From Acorus gramineus (lineage: Eukaryota > Streptophyta > Magnoliopsida > Acorales > Acoraceae): a stretch of 64,000 nt of DNA. Location of the stretch: the NCBI GenBank assembly GCA_030737835.1, contig CM060847.1:25780438-25844437 (forward strand), written 5' to 3'. Numbering within the stretch: position 1 is the stretch's first letter; each line of letters opens with the position of its first letter. Under the pieces are notes generated by a model. The model was not told the origin of the DNA and ran no database searches. It saw only the letters and a list, made by a program, of their open reading frames with translations. Below, in pieces: positions 11,681-23,690 of the stretch. The translations under genes and the position numbers were made by a program.

Positions 11681-12113
11681 TCACTTGAAACTCTTAAACA
11701 ACAAAACACAAATTACAACAACTAAACATATAATAATAATGGTCAGCCTATTCTTCAGCATATTCAACTTCTTCTCAGATGATAGCTCCAATTCCATCAG
11801 TTGATATTTAAGATCTAGTATAGAGTGGGTTGGTTCATCAATCCATTCAAAGAATCTGCAATCTTGAGGGGTCTATAATACACAAAAAGCAATAAGTATA
11901 ATGAATATTTACACATTCAATATTTAATTAGTACCATTCAAATGAATTAACAGGCACTTACCATATTGAATGGGAAACAATAAAATGTTTGACCTTTGCT
12001 ATGTTCTTGATGGGAAATGAGGACTAAACATTCACCCTTCTTGCATCGACACTCGCGTGGACGAACATATGCGTGACGTGGCCTATGATGAGAACTGTGG
12101 ATGTTGGATGACT
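11681..12113 (-). CDS. GRF-type zinc-finger protein with C-terminal membrane anchor, carried by the nested MULE
   Basis: Two exons, 11962-~12113 and 11681-11872, joined by GT-AG (donor GTAAGT). Exon 1 gives RPRECRCKKGECLV...FYCFPFN; exon 2 starts with TPQDCRFFEWIDEP. Together they form the C-x-C...C...C-x-FF-x-W-x-DEP zinc ribbon of GRF proteins, a family often carried by plant MULEs. After a short helical region (LKYQLMELELSSEKKLNMLKN) comes a hydrophobic tail TIIIICLVVVICVLLF and a TGA at 11681-11683, a tail-anchor layout common in these small proteins. The start codon is not clear: the frame meets a stop just upstream of 12113, so an upstream exon or a lost start must be assumed. Role in transposition unknown. 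Confidence 0.7.
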
Positions 12114-12689
12114 AGATGAAGTCCCCAAACACAATTAAAAGCATTAGAAAACACATAAATAACTCAAACACATAAAGACCAGATAAATAGTTGGTTCATG
12201 CATTTTATCAAACATATCAAATGCATGAAACAAAATGCTTCACCATTTCAGACATTAACGTAGACATGGGAATCAATGGGTTCAAAAGAGACCAAGAGTG
12301 ATTAGGGAAGTGCTCAGGAGTGATTAAGGAAGATGGGTTACAGAAGAAAAAAAATTTGAACAACCAAATAGGTGTGGTTTCATGAGTATTTATAGACACT
12401 ACTACTGAGAGGGCAATGGAAGGTGTGGGAAAGTTATCAATGTGTGGGAGGAGAGGTTTGAATGAAGGTGTCAACGGTCGAATAACAATGGTCGGATTCG
12501 CAGGGGGTGTCAACAGTTAGCATAGGTGAGTATTAAATAAAGAAGAAGAAAGAAAATAACAAAGGAGGGTAAAAATGCAATTCAGGGGGGGGGGGGCAAG
12601 TTTATAGGGACTTATTTGACTTATATGATTTTATCTGGGTTAGGTTAACAGAATATTCCTAAAATATTCTAATTCTGTTAGTGGTTAAT

Positions 12690-12828
12690 TAACTCAGGGG
12701 GCTATTTTGGATTTTGCATGTGTTTGCAAGGGGTTATTTGGATTTTGCATAAATGCAGGGGGTTATATGGATTTTCATATGTTTAAAGAGGGGGGGGGGG
12801 AGGGGGGGGGTTTATTTGGATTTTTTCC
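12690..12828 (-). repeat. Right TIR of the nested MULE
   Basis: Inverted partner of 6789-6920. It contains GGGGTTATTTGGATTTTGCA and ends in GGATTTTTTCC. The G-runs near 12790-12810 are length-unstable sequence. Confidence 0.85.
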
Positions 12829-12837
12829 TTTATTTTA

Positions 12838-14142
12838 TTGAGTTTGCAAAAATATTTTCAACATTGAATCTTGGACTTAACCTCTCCGATTGCTTTAGAG
12901 TTGAATACATTAGAAATACTGATGGGTTTACTTGATAATGTAATGGTAGTTGATTGGAACATTATTCTTATAATTCGGTTCTTCCATCCAAAACAAATTT
13001 ACTTGATAACGTAGACCATTCTAATATATTTCTTCATCGTGTGTATCATTCATAATATGTTTTTTGTATTTGTTTCATGGAAATGGTGTACACGAGTTGA
13101 AATAGAATTGACTGAAAGCGAATATTGAAAGTTATCAAGTACCCCCATGTTATTGTATTGATCAATATCCCCTTTTGTTTATGAAACCGTGTTTTCCATT
13201 GTGTATATGTTTTCTTGTAAATGAAACATTCTTACACGGAGTTCTGCAACGGTGTTTTGTGCTTTCTATATTTACTGTTTCAGTGTCCTGCTACATGCTC
13301 CAAAGTTTAGGCTTCATTGAAAAATTTCAATAGGTGTCATTATCTCATTACTTCTTTGTTTAACTTTTTTTAAAAATAAAACGTAAAGACAATATTATCA
13401 TTTCTTTAAATTTGAATTTTTAAAACAATAATCGGTAATGTATAGCCACCTCTTAATACAACACTCAAACTTTTGAAAAATTCCTTTTACCCTCCTATGT
13501 CATCTGCTACTTCAAAAATCCATTCCGGCTTGCCTCGTCATCTCTGGCGACCAGTGTCACCATCCTTGGATTCCTCTCGTCGCCCTCTATCATATGAGAG
13601 GTGGATCAATTACCTTTCAAGCCCTCCTTTGGCCTCCGCCTCCTTCGATCTCTACCTCCACATTTTTTTAAGATACAACTACAAATCCACATGAATATAT
13701 TAGAATTTCAGATACATATACAGATGAGTATATTAGTTTTTTTAGATACAGATACAGATTTATATACAGTCCTATATTAGTTTTTTTCAGATACAGATGT
13801 ATCTAAAAAATTTCAGATACAGATATAAATACAGATGAATATATTAGTTTTTTCAGATACAAATACAGATGAGTATATTAGTTTTTTCATATACAAATAG
13901 AGATGAGTATATTAGTTTTTCAGATACAAATACAGATAGAGATTTAGATAATATCCTATACTAGTTTTTTCATATACAAATAGATATACAGATTTAGATA
14001 CAATCCTTATTCACACAAATATGCATGTATTATTTAGACATACCTTACACGTATCTAAATTCAAAATAAAAAATCTGTTGGCACGAATGTAAATGAGTTG
14101 AAAAATGAATGTAAAAGATTAACAATGCTCATAATTTCAATA
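12838..14142. other. Interior of the outer MULE, no recognised gene
   Basis: Begins with the displaced tail of the outer TIR (12838-~12920). A short open frame at 13473-13694 has a GC-rich, Ser/Pro-rich start but no recognisable domain. 13675-13995 is a tandem-repeat tract. The rest is AT-rich. Confidence 0.5.
13675..13995. repeat. Minisatellite of CAGATACAGATGAGTATATTAG-like units
   Basis: Six or more imperfect units of about 35-55 bp, each with a GATACA(A/G)AT(A/G) core followed by ATATTAGTTTTTTCA. Unit length varies through loss of half-units. Confidence 0.75.
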
Positions 14143-16289
14143 TCTATTACTTACTTATTAAAAGAATTCTGTGACCCAATATTTTCATTTCCATTTTTAT
14201 CCTGAATTAAATTATTTAATTACTGATAGTAATAGATTTACTTAAATTTTAAAATTTTAAAATCATTAAATGATACGATCTCATCTAATAAGATTATGAT
14301 TTGTTTAATTAGTAATCTATCATTATCAAATTTACATAAATCATAAAATTTTAAGATATCAAAATTAGATTTTATTAAATCATATAAATATATTTTTATT
14401 TTAAAATCAATAAATCATATATATATATTCTAATTTTTTTATTTCAAAATTAAATATATTCATCATATATATCCATTAAATTTTATTTCCATGAATATGT
14501 TTTTTGTAATAGAATGAAAAAACCCTTATGAACTAAAATAAATAATATAAAATGTACATATGAATGTGAATATAATATACTTTATAAATCTATATATCTA
14601 CCTATTATCTATTATTTATTTACTTATTAAAAGTATTATATGACCCAATATTTTTATTTTTCTTTTTATCCTTTGAACAATTGATTAATCACTAATATCT
14701 AATACTTATCTATTAAGTGAAAGTGATCCACCTTTTTGTTATTCATTTTCATTTACCTTTATCTTCTTTTATTTTTATTTTTTTAATCCCTATTTTGTTG
14801 GTATTCTTATTTAATAAACATTTTATGTATTTTTTTAAAATCCTACCGGTATTTTCTTTTTGTTTGATAATTTATTTCATCCCTAATTTGTGGGGATTTA
14901 AAAACAAAAAAAAAACGTGATAATTATTAAATTAAAAAAAAACTTATAGATGATTTAATATTAAATAAATAATAGATATAAAATCAGTTTTTATTTTTAA
15001 ATTTAAATTCCATGATTGATAAAAATGTATTAAAAGAAATATATAAAAACAAAAAATCAATTTTAATGTTTTTAAATTTAACTTTAAATATTTGATATAG
15101 GATATATATTGTAACCCACACTCCCATGATTTTAGGACAAAATCCACCTAAAAAATCTATAAATGACATGCCTCTTCTACAATTCATTCCGTGTTTTTTT
15201 TGGGGGGTTTTGTCTATTTCAAAAAGAATTTATTTTTCTTAATTTTCTGTCTTACGATTTATGTTTGCTTATGTTTTAATAATAATTAGATTAAAAAATT
15301 AGGTTTTGTATTTGTTTTAAGATGACTTATAAGAATAATGAATGTGTGTTGTGTTGAATATCTTTAGTATTTTTATTGGGATTGCTTAATGTGAAAAAAA
15401 TTTCTAATCATTTTTTTGATTGAATGTTTTCAGAAGAATTGATTAATGCATACACAAGAGTTCGACACACAGGAAGAGTAAGTTGTTCTTTTTAATATTT
15501 TGATTTTATTTTTATAATCTAATTAATTATTTTAGTCAAAAGTAAAGTTGATGTTCTAAAGTTTTTTTTTATTTAAATAATCATTTAAAACAATTATTTA
15601 AAAAATAACTTTTAACCACCAAATAATGTTATGAGAATTTTTGAATAACATTTAATTAATTTTATATAATATTGTAGAGTAAAATTTATTAGTTCTTTGT
15701 AGGTAGGAATAAAATTAATATTTAACATAACTTTTATTTATGAATAATATGATGAAAAATGTATCAACATATTTTTATGAAATTCTAAGTTGAGGCAAAA
15801 TAAAGTATTGTTTTTTCTTTGTGAGATACATTTGGTCTATATAGATAGAGAGATTTTTTTAGGGTTGTTTAAGACTTATTAAAATATTTTTTATTGTTTT
15901 ATTTGGTTTTTTTCAAGACTATTTTTTAATGATTTATTTGTGAAAGTAAAAAAAAAAAATGCACAAAAATTTGACCAGTTTTTAATTTTTTATATTAAAA
16001 ATATTGACAATTTTTCATTTATTAGTGGTTGAACCATTAATGTGTCCATTTTTTTTTTCTTTATAAGAAAACTTGTAATTGATATTTCAGATATATTTAC
16101 ATATTATTTTTGCATTATAGTAGCACATTTTTTTTAGCATTGTATACACACACACACACACACACACAAGTTTATATTTTTTATTTAATGAATATTTAAT
16201 TTTGTATAATTATCATTTTTTATTTAATTATTTATTTATATATAATTGAGAATATTATACTATGGCTTTAGCACGTGCATAGTAACTAG
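14143..16289 (+). mobile_element. Candidate non-autonomous Helitron
   Basis: Starts TCTATTACTTACTTATTAAA after an A and ends GCACGTGCATAGTAACTAG before a T. The 5'-TC, 3'-CTAG ends, the insertion between A and T, a short palindrome (GCACGTGC) just before the 3' end and an AT-rich interior fit plant Helitrons whose 5' end reads TCTATNNTNTTAAAAG. A second copy of the 5' motif (near 14609, TCTATTATTTATTTACTTATTAAAAG in two runs) may be an older nested 5' end. No helicase gene; 2.1 kb. Confidence 0.5.
16141..16168. repeat. (CA)n microsatellite
   Basis: Uninterrupted CA dinucleotides inside the candidate Helitron. Confidence 0.9.
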
Positions 16290-16727
16290 TACTTAATTAT
16301 GCATATCCAAAACATCGTAAACGGTTATACACATAAAAAACAAACACAATATGCATCTATTACTCATATACACTTTACATGTATCTAAATTCAAAATAAA
16401 AAATTCAAAAATTCTGTTCGCATGAATGTAAATGAGATTCATCACAGAATTAACATATGTATAATAAAAAATAAAAAAGATTGAATCGGTCAAACCTGAA
16501 ACGATCGCCACAAACAATTCACTAGATAAAAAAAAAATTGAAATTCCTCACAAAAACTAGAATCGGATTTCCGTTTTGTATTTAATTACATACATGATCA
16601 ATCGATAACTATGTAAACGATTGGATTGGATTGAATTGATTTTTTGAAAAAAAGAAAGAACAATCAAATTGGATCATATCGTAGCTGTCTCTAACAATTA
16701 AGGTATTGGTTATTGAATTAAATATAA

Positions 16728-17240
16728 ATGGGACACTTAAAGGTAAAAGGTAATTTCAACCGTGTCACCTCATGGGTCTGTAATGGGGCCTATAAGTTGG
16801 GGCCCAAAAATCATTATTATTACTGTTTATGTAGGAACAAAGCTACTCTAAAACAATCACAAACAAAATCTAATCCATGGAGATGGTTTTGGTCATGCCC
16901 TGAAAGAAAGATAATCAATGGTTCATTTCATTGGTAATTAATTGTTTGATTTCATTTGTTAATCATTGTTTCTTTTTTATCATATTTAAATTAGTTGAAT
17001 AACGATGTCAACAGTTGTAACTTCTTTCAATGGCAAGATAAGAGTTTCAATAGCATGAATATGATGGTTCATAACAATGAACAACAATGTGCACCAATAG
17101 AGGAAAACTCTAAAGTGTTGGTGAGACTTGAAGCTATAGAGGAAAGAATTTCTAAGGTTGAAGCATTACAAGAACGTGAGAAAGAAATGAGGGAGAGAAT
17201 TTCTAGAGTTGAAGCACAACATGAACGTGTGGAAGAATGA
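16728..17240 (+). CDS. GRF-type zinc-finger/coiled-coil gene of the outer MULE
   Basis: Exon 1 (from the Met at 16728) encodes YYYCLCRNKATLKQ...NPWRWFWSCPE; the donor is at the GTAATT following CATTG near 16933. Exon 2 begins after TTAAATTAG at 16994 and encodes NSCNFFQWQDKSF. The join rebuilds the C-x-C...C...C-x-FF-x-W zinc ribbon. The rest (about 17100-17240) is a charged coiled coil with the repeated block RISKVEALQEREKEMRE / RISRVEAQHERVEE; the stop is a TGA at 17238-17240. This parallels the GRF gene of the nested MULE but has no visible membrane tail before the stop. It could still be translated; expression is unknown. Confidence 0.65.
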
Positions 17241-17784
17241 TTTGCCATATTAGAACATCGAAATCATCAACCTTTCTTGACTTGTTTTTATCGTGTTCAT
17301 GTTGATCAGGTTATTTGTAGGCCCAGTGTTATATTGAGTTTGAAAAATGAGCTTCAATAATTGTAACTTGTATCACTTTTTGGATTTGTAGCATACGTAT
17401 ATGTTTGAAATGAAGGTTGAAACTCTGTTGATATAATGAATTCATAGTTTGGTTTATTTGTCCTTTTTTGGTTTACCATTTTGTATTTGGTATCTTCTTG
17501 ATAGGTCTCCTGATATAAGCAGCTAAGAACATTTTAAGAACAAATGAGCTATTTACATCGTTCTTCTACGTCCAGAATCCAAATTCTCAACACTTTCATC
17601 ATCATGTGCACTGTCAACTCCACTGAACATTTTAATTGTAATATGACAACAAATATGACCATAATTAATTTACCATCAAAATTTTTATATTCTCTATTTT
17701 TCCATGCCATATTGCTCAGCTACCATATAAAAAGCTCTCAATTCAAACACAAACAAAAAAACCCCAACAGAAATCAAACACATG

Positions 17785-18469
17785 ATCATCACATATTCCT
17801 AATGTGTATTCAACTCTAAAGCAATTGGAGATGTCAAGTCCGAGACACTCAATGTTGGAAAGATTTTTGCAAACTCAATAAAATGAAATAATATAAAACA
17901 TTTGATGATATGCATATATAAACATCGTTTCCAAGAAAATGAAACAAAAAAAATTGAAAACTCTTAACACTTATAGATTTATGAACCCTAAAACAATCAC
18001 AAATAAAAAATGAAAGCCCTAGATAATAAAACAAAATCACAAATAAAACAAAAGCTCGTAAAAAATCATAACATGAAAGAAGACAATAGAAATACTTACA
18101 ATGCCAGGATTGGGATGATGTCGGGGCGTGGACGGTGCCGAGATGAGGACAATGCCAAGACAAAGACAATACAAGGATGGGGATGATGCAGGGGGATGAG
18201 GTGCCGGTGTGAAGAGGGGAGTTGTCGGCGTGGATGATTTGCGGTGGATGTGGTGAAAAAGAAAAAAAATTCCAAACGGAAGAGAGAGAGGGGTCAATTG
18301 AGGGATTGAGGGGGGCTCTGAAAAGGACATTTTAGGGGGGGGGGGTGGTTTAAAATGGGAATGTTAGTTTTTCTTTTAAGTGACCCTCTTATGATCATCG
18401 ATCGGACAGTCGAGGCTTATTCACGCACACAAAAATGGGATCTCACGTCGCACACGATATCAGTTGTCC
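17785..18469 (-). repeat. Right terminal inverted repeat of the outer MULE (uninterrupted)
   Basis: Reverse complement of the left arm. It reads through TTTTATTGAGTTTGCAAAAA without interruption, which reveals the pre-insertion sequence of the left arm. Confidence 0.85.
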
Positions 18470-19194
18470 AAGAGGGGTAGATCCAGGACAATATTTTAGA
18501 GTGATCAATATAGACTATATTAAATATTTATATGGGCAATGTAATCATTTATATATTAAATAATGTAATATTCAAAATACATATACATGTGAAGAAAAAA
18601 AAAATGTAATTAAAGTTGAGTACTTTGATTTTGTAAGGATAAAAACAAGATATAAACAAATTTTATAATTGAAATAACAAATATGTTGTCATAAAAATTG
18701 GAAGAGTTGTTGCTAGAAAAATAAGAAGAGTTGTTTTATGGATATAAATGTTTCTTTATTGTTCGACTGACATTAAATTAATTCATAAAATAATATTTGA
18801 ATTTTAAAATTTAGAATTGTTAAGATTTATAAGAAGATTGAGGTGGCGTTTGATTGCACGATTGCAAAACTTATTTTATGCAGAAGCTGAGTTTAAAACT
18901 AATTTTGCAGAAAGCTGTCTATCCATAGCTTTTGGAAAACTCAGATTTTGAGCGTTTTTTTATAAAAAATTGTATGTAGCTTTTGGTCCAGTTTTTTTTT
19001 GTTTAGAAACGAGTTTGGGAAAAACAACTTCCTGCAACCCAAAAGCTATCCAAACCCATTTTCAAACGGGTCCGAGATTGATTTGGTTTGTTAAGTTGAG
19101 ATCTAATTTCTCAGGATACTGTTTGATTTGTTATTAATTTGTTAAGTTGATCTCTAATTTGTTAGGAATATATTATGTGTATAAAATACAGTTT
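18470..19194. other. Intergenic, with a MITE-like stretch
   Basis: AT-rich. 18842-19080 begins GGTGGCGTTTGATTGCACG and ends near CAAACCCATTTTCAAACGGG, the kind of GTTTG-containing ends seen in small plant MITEs, but the two ends do not pair well. No gene. Confidence 0.35.
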
Positions 19195-20965
19195 ATATGA
19201 TGTGCAAATGCTTTGAACTTCTCTCATGTTTGCAAATTAACTTCCAAAGAAGCTCTACGTTGGGCATAAATTTTGATGGGGTGGAATCGGTGGGATTGAC
19301 TCAGATCATGGACTGTCCAGTGAGCTTAATTATTTTTGGCAAGGCACCTCGGGCTTCAATTGCACTTAGGGAGGCTTAACTCTTCTGCTTGGATGCCTCT
19401 TATCCAGGGGTTTGAAAAGAAACTAGAAGGGTGGAAAAGCAAATCCTTGAGCCTCGAGGCCCGTCTAACACTACTACAAGCAGTTGTCTCCAATTTACCT
19501 ATTTTCTTCCTGTCCATATTCAGAATTATGAAAAGGATTCTACAGCGTTTGGGGGTCATCCGGCACCGTTTTCGTTGGAATGGGGCCGAGGGGGGAAGAA
19601 GGAAACCTCATTTAGTTAAATGGGATACAATTTGCAGTAGGAGATCGGACAGAAGGAGATGCGAGTATTCGCAATCTTTCTGATATGAATTTTGCTTTAC
19701 TTTCGAAATGGAAGTGATATGGTTGCTAGACTAGCCTATGCTGTGGCAAAGAGTAGTCAAGGCCCGTTATAGATCCAGGGTGGTTCAGGCTGATCATTTT
19801 CCCCCAGCATCCCAAGGCATGACACATATTTGGCGTGACATCCTGGTCTCTACAGAATCTACAGCAGATGCTTTCGGTTGGGAGGTGGGGGATGGCAGAA
19901 AGGCTTTGTTTTGGCATGATCAATGAATCAGCAAAAGCCCTCTAAAATTGCAGTATGCTTTTCTCTTCGAGCTCTCTGTTGCACCGATGGGACGAGTCTG
20001 CCATTTCTGGTCCGAGGCGGTCACGAGTGGTGTTTGGGATGTCTGTGGATCAAGGGAACTCTTGGAGGATGAATATGTCACCCTCGATTCTCTCCTTCTC
20101 GAGCTGTCGGAGATCTCTCTTCGACCTAACACCTCAGACTCTGTGGTCTGGAAGCCTCAGCCTCACACGGGCTTCTTTGTCAAGAGTCGCTACATATGTA
20201 TGGCTCCGACGGAATCGACAGCCGCTGGAACTCATAGCTTCGAAAGCTCCTCAAATCATAGGGTCCTAAAATACCTCTGAAGGTAAGAGCTTTTGTATGG
20301 CTGATGGTCCGAGAGAAGGTCCACACAAAATCATACAAAGCCAAATGGTCGATGCAAGAAGATGTTTTACGTCCAATGTGTGAATCCTCTGAGGAAACTA
20401 CAGATCACCTTTTTGTATCTTGTGCTTTTGCTGGACACATTTGGCTCCTTCTTAAGGAGGCTATCAGGTTTCAAATTTTCAATCGATATCCCTCTCTCTT
20501 CAAGAGCTTTGAGAGGCCGGCAAGAAGTTGAGGAAGAAGGGTGATTGGAGTCCCAAAGCCAAAGTCTTGCAATCCTTCCTCCCTGTTGCTCTGGCTATCC
20601 CATAACCATCGTGTCTTCAAAAACGCTCGTGTGCATACTAAGAACGTGTGGGACTCGGTGGTTCACTTCATCATCGACTGGGCTAGCGCATGTGTGGGAG
20701 TAAAGGTTTGGCTGCTGAGGGGCAAACTAGTAGTGAAAGAGTAAAGCCTAGCGTACTTATTTTTCTTTCTTTGGGGCCTCGACAGACGACTCCTCTACGT
20801 GGGGGCTCCTCTTTGTTTTCATTTTCCTTTGGTCCGCAGGCTGAGTTTGTTTTTCTGGCTTTTGGTAGATTTTTCCATTTTAGCCACTATTTGTATTTCC
20901 ATTGGGTTATGCTTTTAATATAATCAATGGCATATGCCAACCACTTGTGAAAAAAAAAAAAAAAA
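19195..20965 (+). mobile_element. 5'-truncated LINE (L1-type) retrotransposon with poly-A tail
   Basis: Homology starts inside the reverse transcriptase (CFELLSCLQINFQRSS, 19205) and continues through the C-terminal RT region (GFEKKLEGWKSKSLSLEARL, about 19408-19470; LPIFFLSIFRI). It ends with a zf-RVT-like block (KVRAFVWLMVREK...CESSEETTDHLFVSCAFA, 20270-20440). The reading frame jumps and has stops, so it is dead. The 3' end shows TTTTAATATAATCAATGG and a run of A at 20950-20965. Truncation in the RT is typical of aborted reverse transcription. No target duplication was clear. Confidence 0.85.
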
Positions 20966-21896
20966 CTGTGGAGCATTACAAATCATGTTAGTGAGGCTAG
21001 GCTAGTCGGGCCGAACTGACAGACAAGGCGGACTAAGATGGTCAAGCCGAATTGACTACAGTAATTCTATCGTTTAGCCCCTACAATGTGAGTGTAGCTC
21101 CCATAATGTCATTGCACAAATCTAAATCGTTGATTGATATTTTGAAGACTTAGATTTGTATATGTGAGTGTCTGTTAGTAAAAATGGGACAACCAAAATT
21201 ATTATCACACACACACACTCACAACGCACCCGTTTGAAACTGTGATATATAAGATTTTTTTATTGGGTATACATTTATTCAAGCATAAGTGAGTATAAAT
21301 AACGATAAAATTATTTTATGTTTTGTTGTGTTTTGAATTATTCTCCTTGGTAAACGTAAGAATAAATGTTTTGTTGTTTGGGTAAAATGTGAATAAAGTA
21401 TGGATAAGGATTTATAAAAAGTAAAAAAATAATGATAGTTGATTTGATAGATGATTTATAAGAGGTGATGACAGTTGATTTGACAGTGGACCCACATATT
21501 CTTTGGGTGGAATAACCTAGGATAACTTTTATTCTAGAGGTTAATTAGAATCCATATACCACTTTATACTAGTTTATTCAGGCATATTTTATCTGAACAC
21601 AACAAAAAATTTATCTGGGGTTATCCGGGGGTTTATTCTCATTCTAAACATGGGCTACTAGATCAGCTGGATGGATAAATATTTTTTTAATTTAGCGCAT
21701 TAAGATGTATTGTTTTGACCAGCCGCACCCAATTGATTCTCGATAATAAAAATGGGTAGCAAATATCCACCTTTTCTTTAAAAAAATGTATTGTTTTGAT
21801 ATAATATTTCTCAATTATACTGCATACAATGCCTCAACAACCCGATCGCAATATCGCATGCGTCTCCCACTCATCATATTTTAAAATTTCATTGTG
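20966..21896. other. Intergenic with one copy of a diverged AT-rich repeat
   Basis: About 21265-21640 resembles 23780-24165 in order of short blocks (TTTGTTGTTTGG, GATTTGATAGATG, TTATTCAG-CATA, GGTTTATTCT). Probably two old copies of one MITE family. No gene. Confidence 0.4.
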
Positions 21897-22095
21897 TATA
21901 GTCACAGGGATGGAGCCAGGAATTAGAATAAGGGGGGCCACATATAAGAGAATTAAACTAAGAGAAAAAAAAACTTAAAATATAAAAATGATATGGTAAT
22001 TTAAGAAAAAAATATGCCGAAAGTCAAGCGATTTATAAAATCAATGTATAAATGCATATTTAATCGATATTTTTCATTTAATACCCACAAAAAAG

Positions 22096-23161
22096 GGGAA
22101 AATTATTCAAATACCCCTTTACTGAGGGTTTAATTTTATTTCTAGCCCCAGACTTTTTTTTATTTTTTATTTACCCCTGAAATCTGGCCTTATTTTTTTT
22201 TGCCCCTAGACCTGTGCCATCTCATTTTTTATACATAAACCATCCCCATCTGTAAATTAGTATTACATTTCTGTAATCAGTTATTACATTTCTTTAATTT
22301 ACATGTCCTTAGTTTACTTCTATGTATGATATTACATATCTGTTATGTAAATTATAGTTTTTTATAATTTCTATTGTAATTGTTATAAGAATAATAGAAG
22401 ATATTACATTTCTATTATGTAAATAGTAGATTATGTTATTGGGCATCACATTGGTAGTTTTTGTTGTGATTGTTATGTAAATGTTAATTTCAGTAATTGT
22501 TAAGTACATGGATCATGAAGTAATTTTATTAAAATATTACAATTGTTTATAAATTTTCAATTCAAATTCATGCTACTACTAATTTTGTTCATATTGCTAA
22601 ATAAAAATTTATTTAATTGTTTGATTGTTGTATTTTGATATAGCTTGAGAAACCCGTTCTTCGTTATAAAATATATTAAATGTATAGTTCGATAATTTAT
22701 TTCATTTTACCCAAGAGGACATGAAGAGGACTAAAGGAGAGATAACAATTAATCATTAAGATTTGAAGAAAACGTCATAATTCAAAACAATTGATGTATC
22801 TGTTTTAATGAAACTTGAGATTGTATCTATAACAATTTTGCGTACACTGGATCCATTTACAAATGATAATGTAATGACATTGAGAATGTATATACGATCA
22901 TTTTATGTATAAACATCTTTGTGTACTTTAATATTTTTGTAGATAAATATTAAATATCTATAACTATGTTTATAATTTCTGTATGTATCACATAATATTT
23001 TTGCATTTCTGTAACTCTGTCTATAAGGAATAGTTTGGGTATTATGAAAATTCAGGGGCAAAAAAAAAAAGGATAAGATTTCACGAGTAAATAAAAAATA
23101 AAAAAAATCCAAGGACAAAAAAAAAATTGATCCTTAGTCAAGGGGTATTTGAACAATTCCC
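22096..23161. mobile_element. MULE-type MITE inside the hAT element
   Basis: Left GGGAAAATTATTCAAATACC and right, reversed, GGGAATTGTTCAAATACCCC. The TIRs run for about 90-100 bp (GGGTTTAATTTTATTTCTAG vs a matching diverged arm). Flanks are A-rich (CACAAAAAA / AAAAAAAAA), so the 9 bp duplication is only suggestive. The ends resemble those of the 6789-12828 MULE. Confidence 0.7.
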
Positions 23162-23194
23162 AAAAAAAAAAAAAAATCTACTACTTCAATTGTG

Positions 23195-23690
23195 TCCGAC
23201 GATTTTCACCGCATAAAATTGATCAACAATCATATCATTGTTAAACTTTTCAGCTATTTTCTTTCGATATATAAAATCAAACAATTTGCAAGAAATTTAT
23301 CTTCCATCTTGTTACGAAGTCTTGTTTTAACAAGTTTCATTGCTGAAAATGATTATTCAGTAGTTGCTGTGGAGACTGGAAGAGTAAAAACTAAGACGAA
23401 TCAGTCTATCAATGAGATAAAAAGTCTTCAACTTTTCTATTTCCTTTAATCCTCGGCAGAGTTCAGAAATTCTGGATAAATTTTACAATCTTGTATCAGC
23501 AGGTATATCGAGTTCATAATGTTGTAACCGATAGCTTAACAAAGTAATCTCTACTCTATAAAATCTTGATGATAATTTTTTTTAGCGAGAGTGCATATAT
23601 CATCAATATTAAATGACTTATAACCATCTCTCGGATCGAGAGCCATGCTAAGACGAAGAAGTTCCATAGATTCCTCATTAAATCAATCAC
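23195..23690 (-). pseudogene. hAT transposase C-terminus (TTF-zinc-finger/ZNF862-like), remnant
   Basis: On the minus strand the block LIRLVLTLPVSTATTE then SFSAMKLVKTRLRNKM is the hAT dimerisation domain (usual form LPVSTATTERSFSAMK). Here the Arg codon is a TGA/TAG-type stop. Upstream, ELLRLSMALDPRDGY... and IDDICTLAKKNY match the neighbouring region of the same family. Stops and a frameshift make it non-functional; the BED/TTF finger and catalytic core are missing. Confidence 0.8.

Larger units (their letters stand above)
6789..12828 (+). mobile_element. Nested full-length MULE (6.04 kb) with TIRs and near-perfect 9-bp TSD
   Basis: Left end GGGAAATATTCAAATAACCC and right end, reversed, GGAAAAAATCCAAATAAACC. 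The TIRs continue for about 130 bp through ATCCATATAACCCCCTGCAT and TGCAAACACATGCAAAATCC. It is flanked by CTTATTTTA (6780-6788) and TTTATTTTA (12829-12837), 8 of 9 identical. The uninterrupted partner TIR of the outer element confirms the empty site. It carries a broken mudrA-type transposase gene (plus) and a compact GRF zinc-finger gene (minus), the usual cargo of this MULE group. Confidence 0.9.
6219..18469. mobile_element. Outer Mutator-like element with ~0.65 kb terminal inverted repeats, split by a nested MULE
   Basis: The left terminus 6219-6788 resumes after the nested element at 12838-12920; together they match the reverse complement of about 17785-18469. Shared landmarks are the terminal GATATCGTG, ACGTGAGATCCCATTTTTGT, the C-run near 6355/18340, and TTTTATTGAGTTTGCAAAAA, which bridges the insertion point at 12835. 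Very long TIRs and an internal GRF zinc-finger gene fit a MULE. No clear 9 bp flanking duplication is visible: the left flank is a GT repeat and the right flank is AAGAGGGG. Without the inner element it is about 6.2 kb and shows no transposase of its own, so it is probably non-autonomous. Confidence 0.8.
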
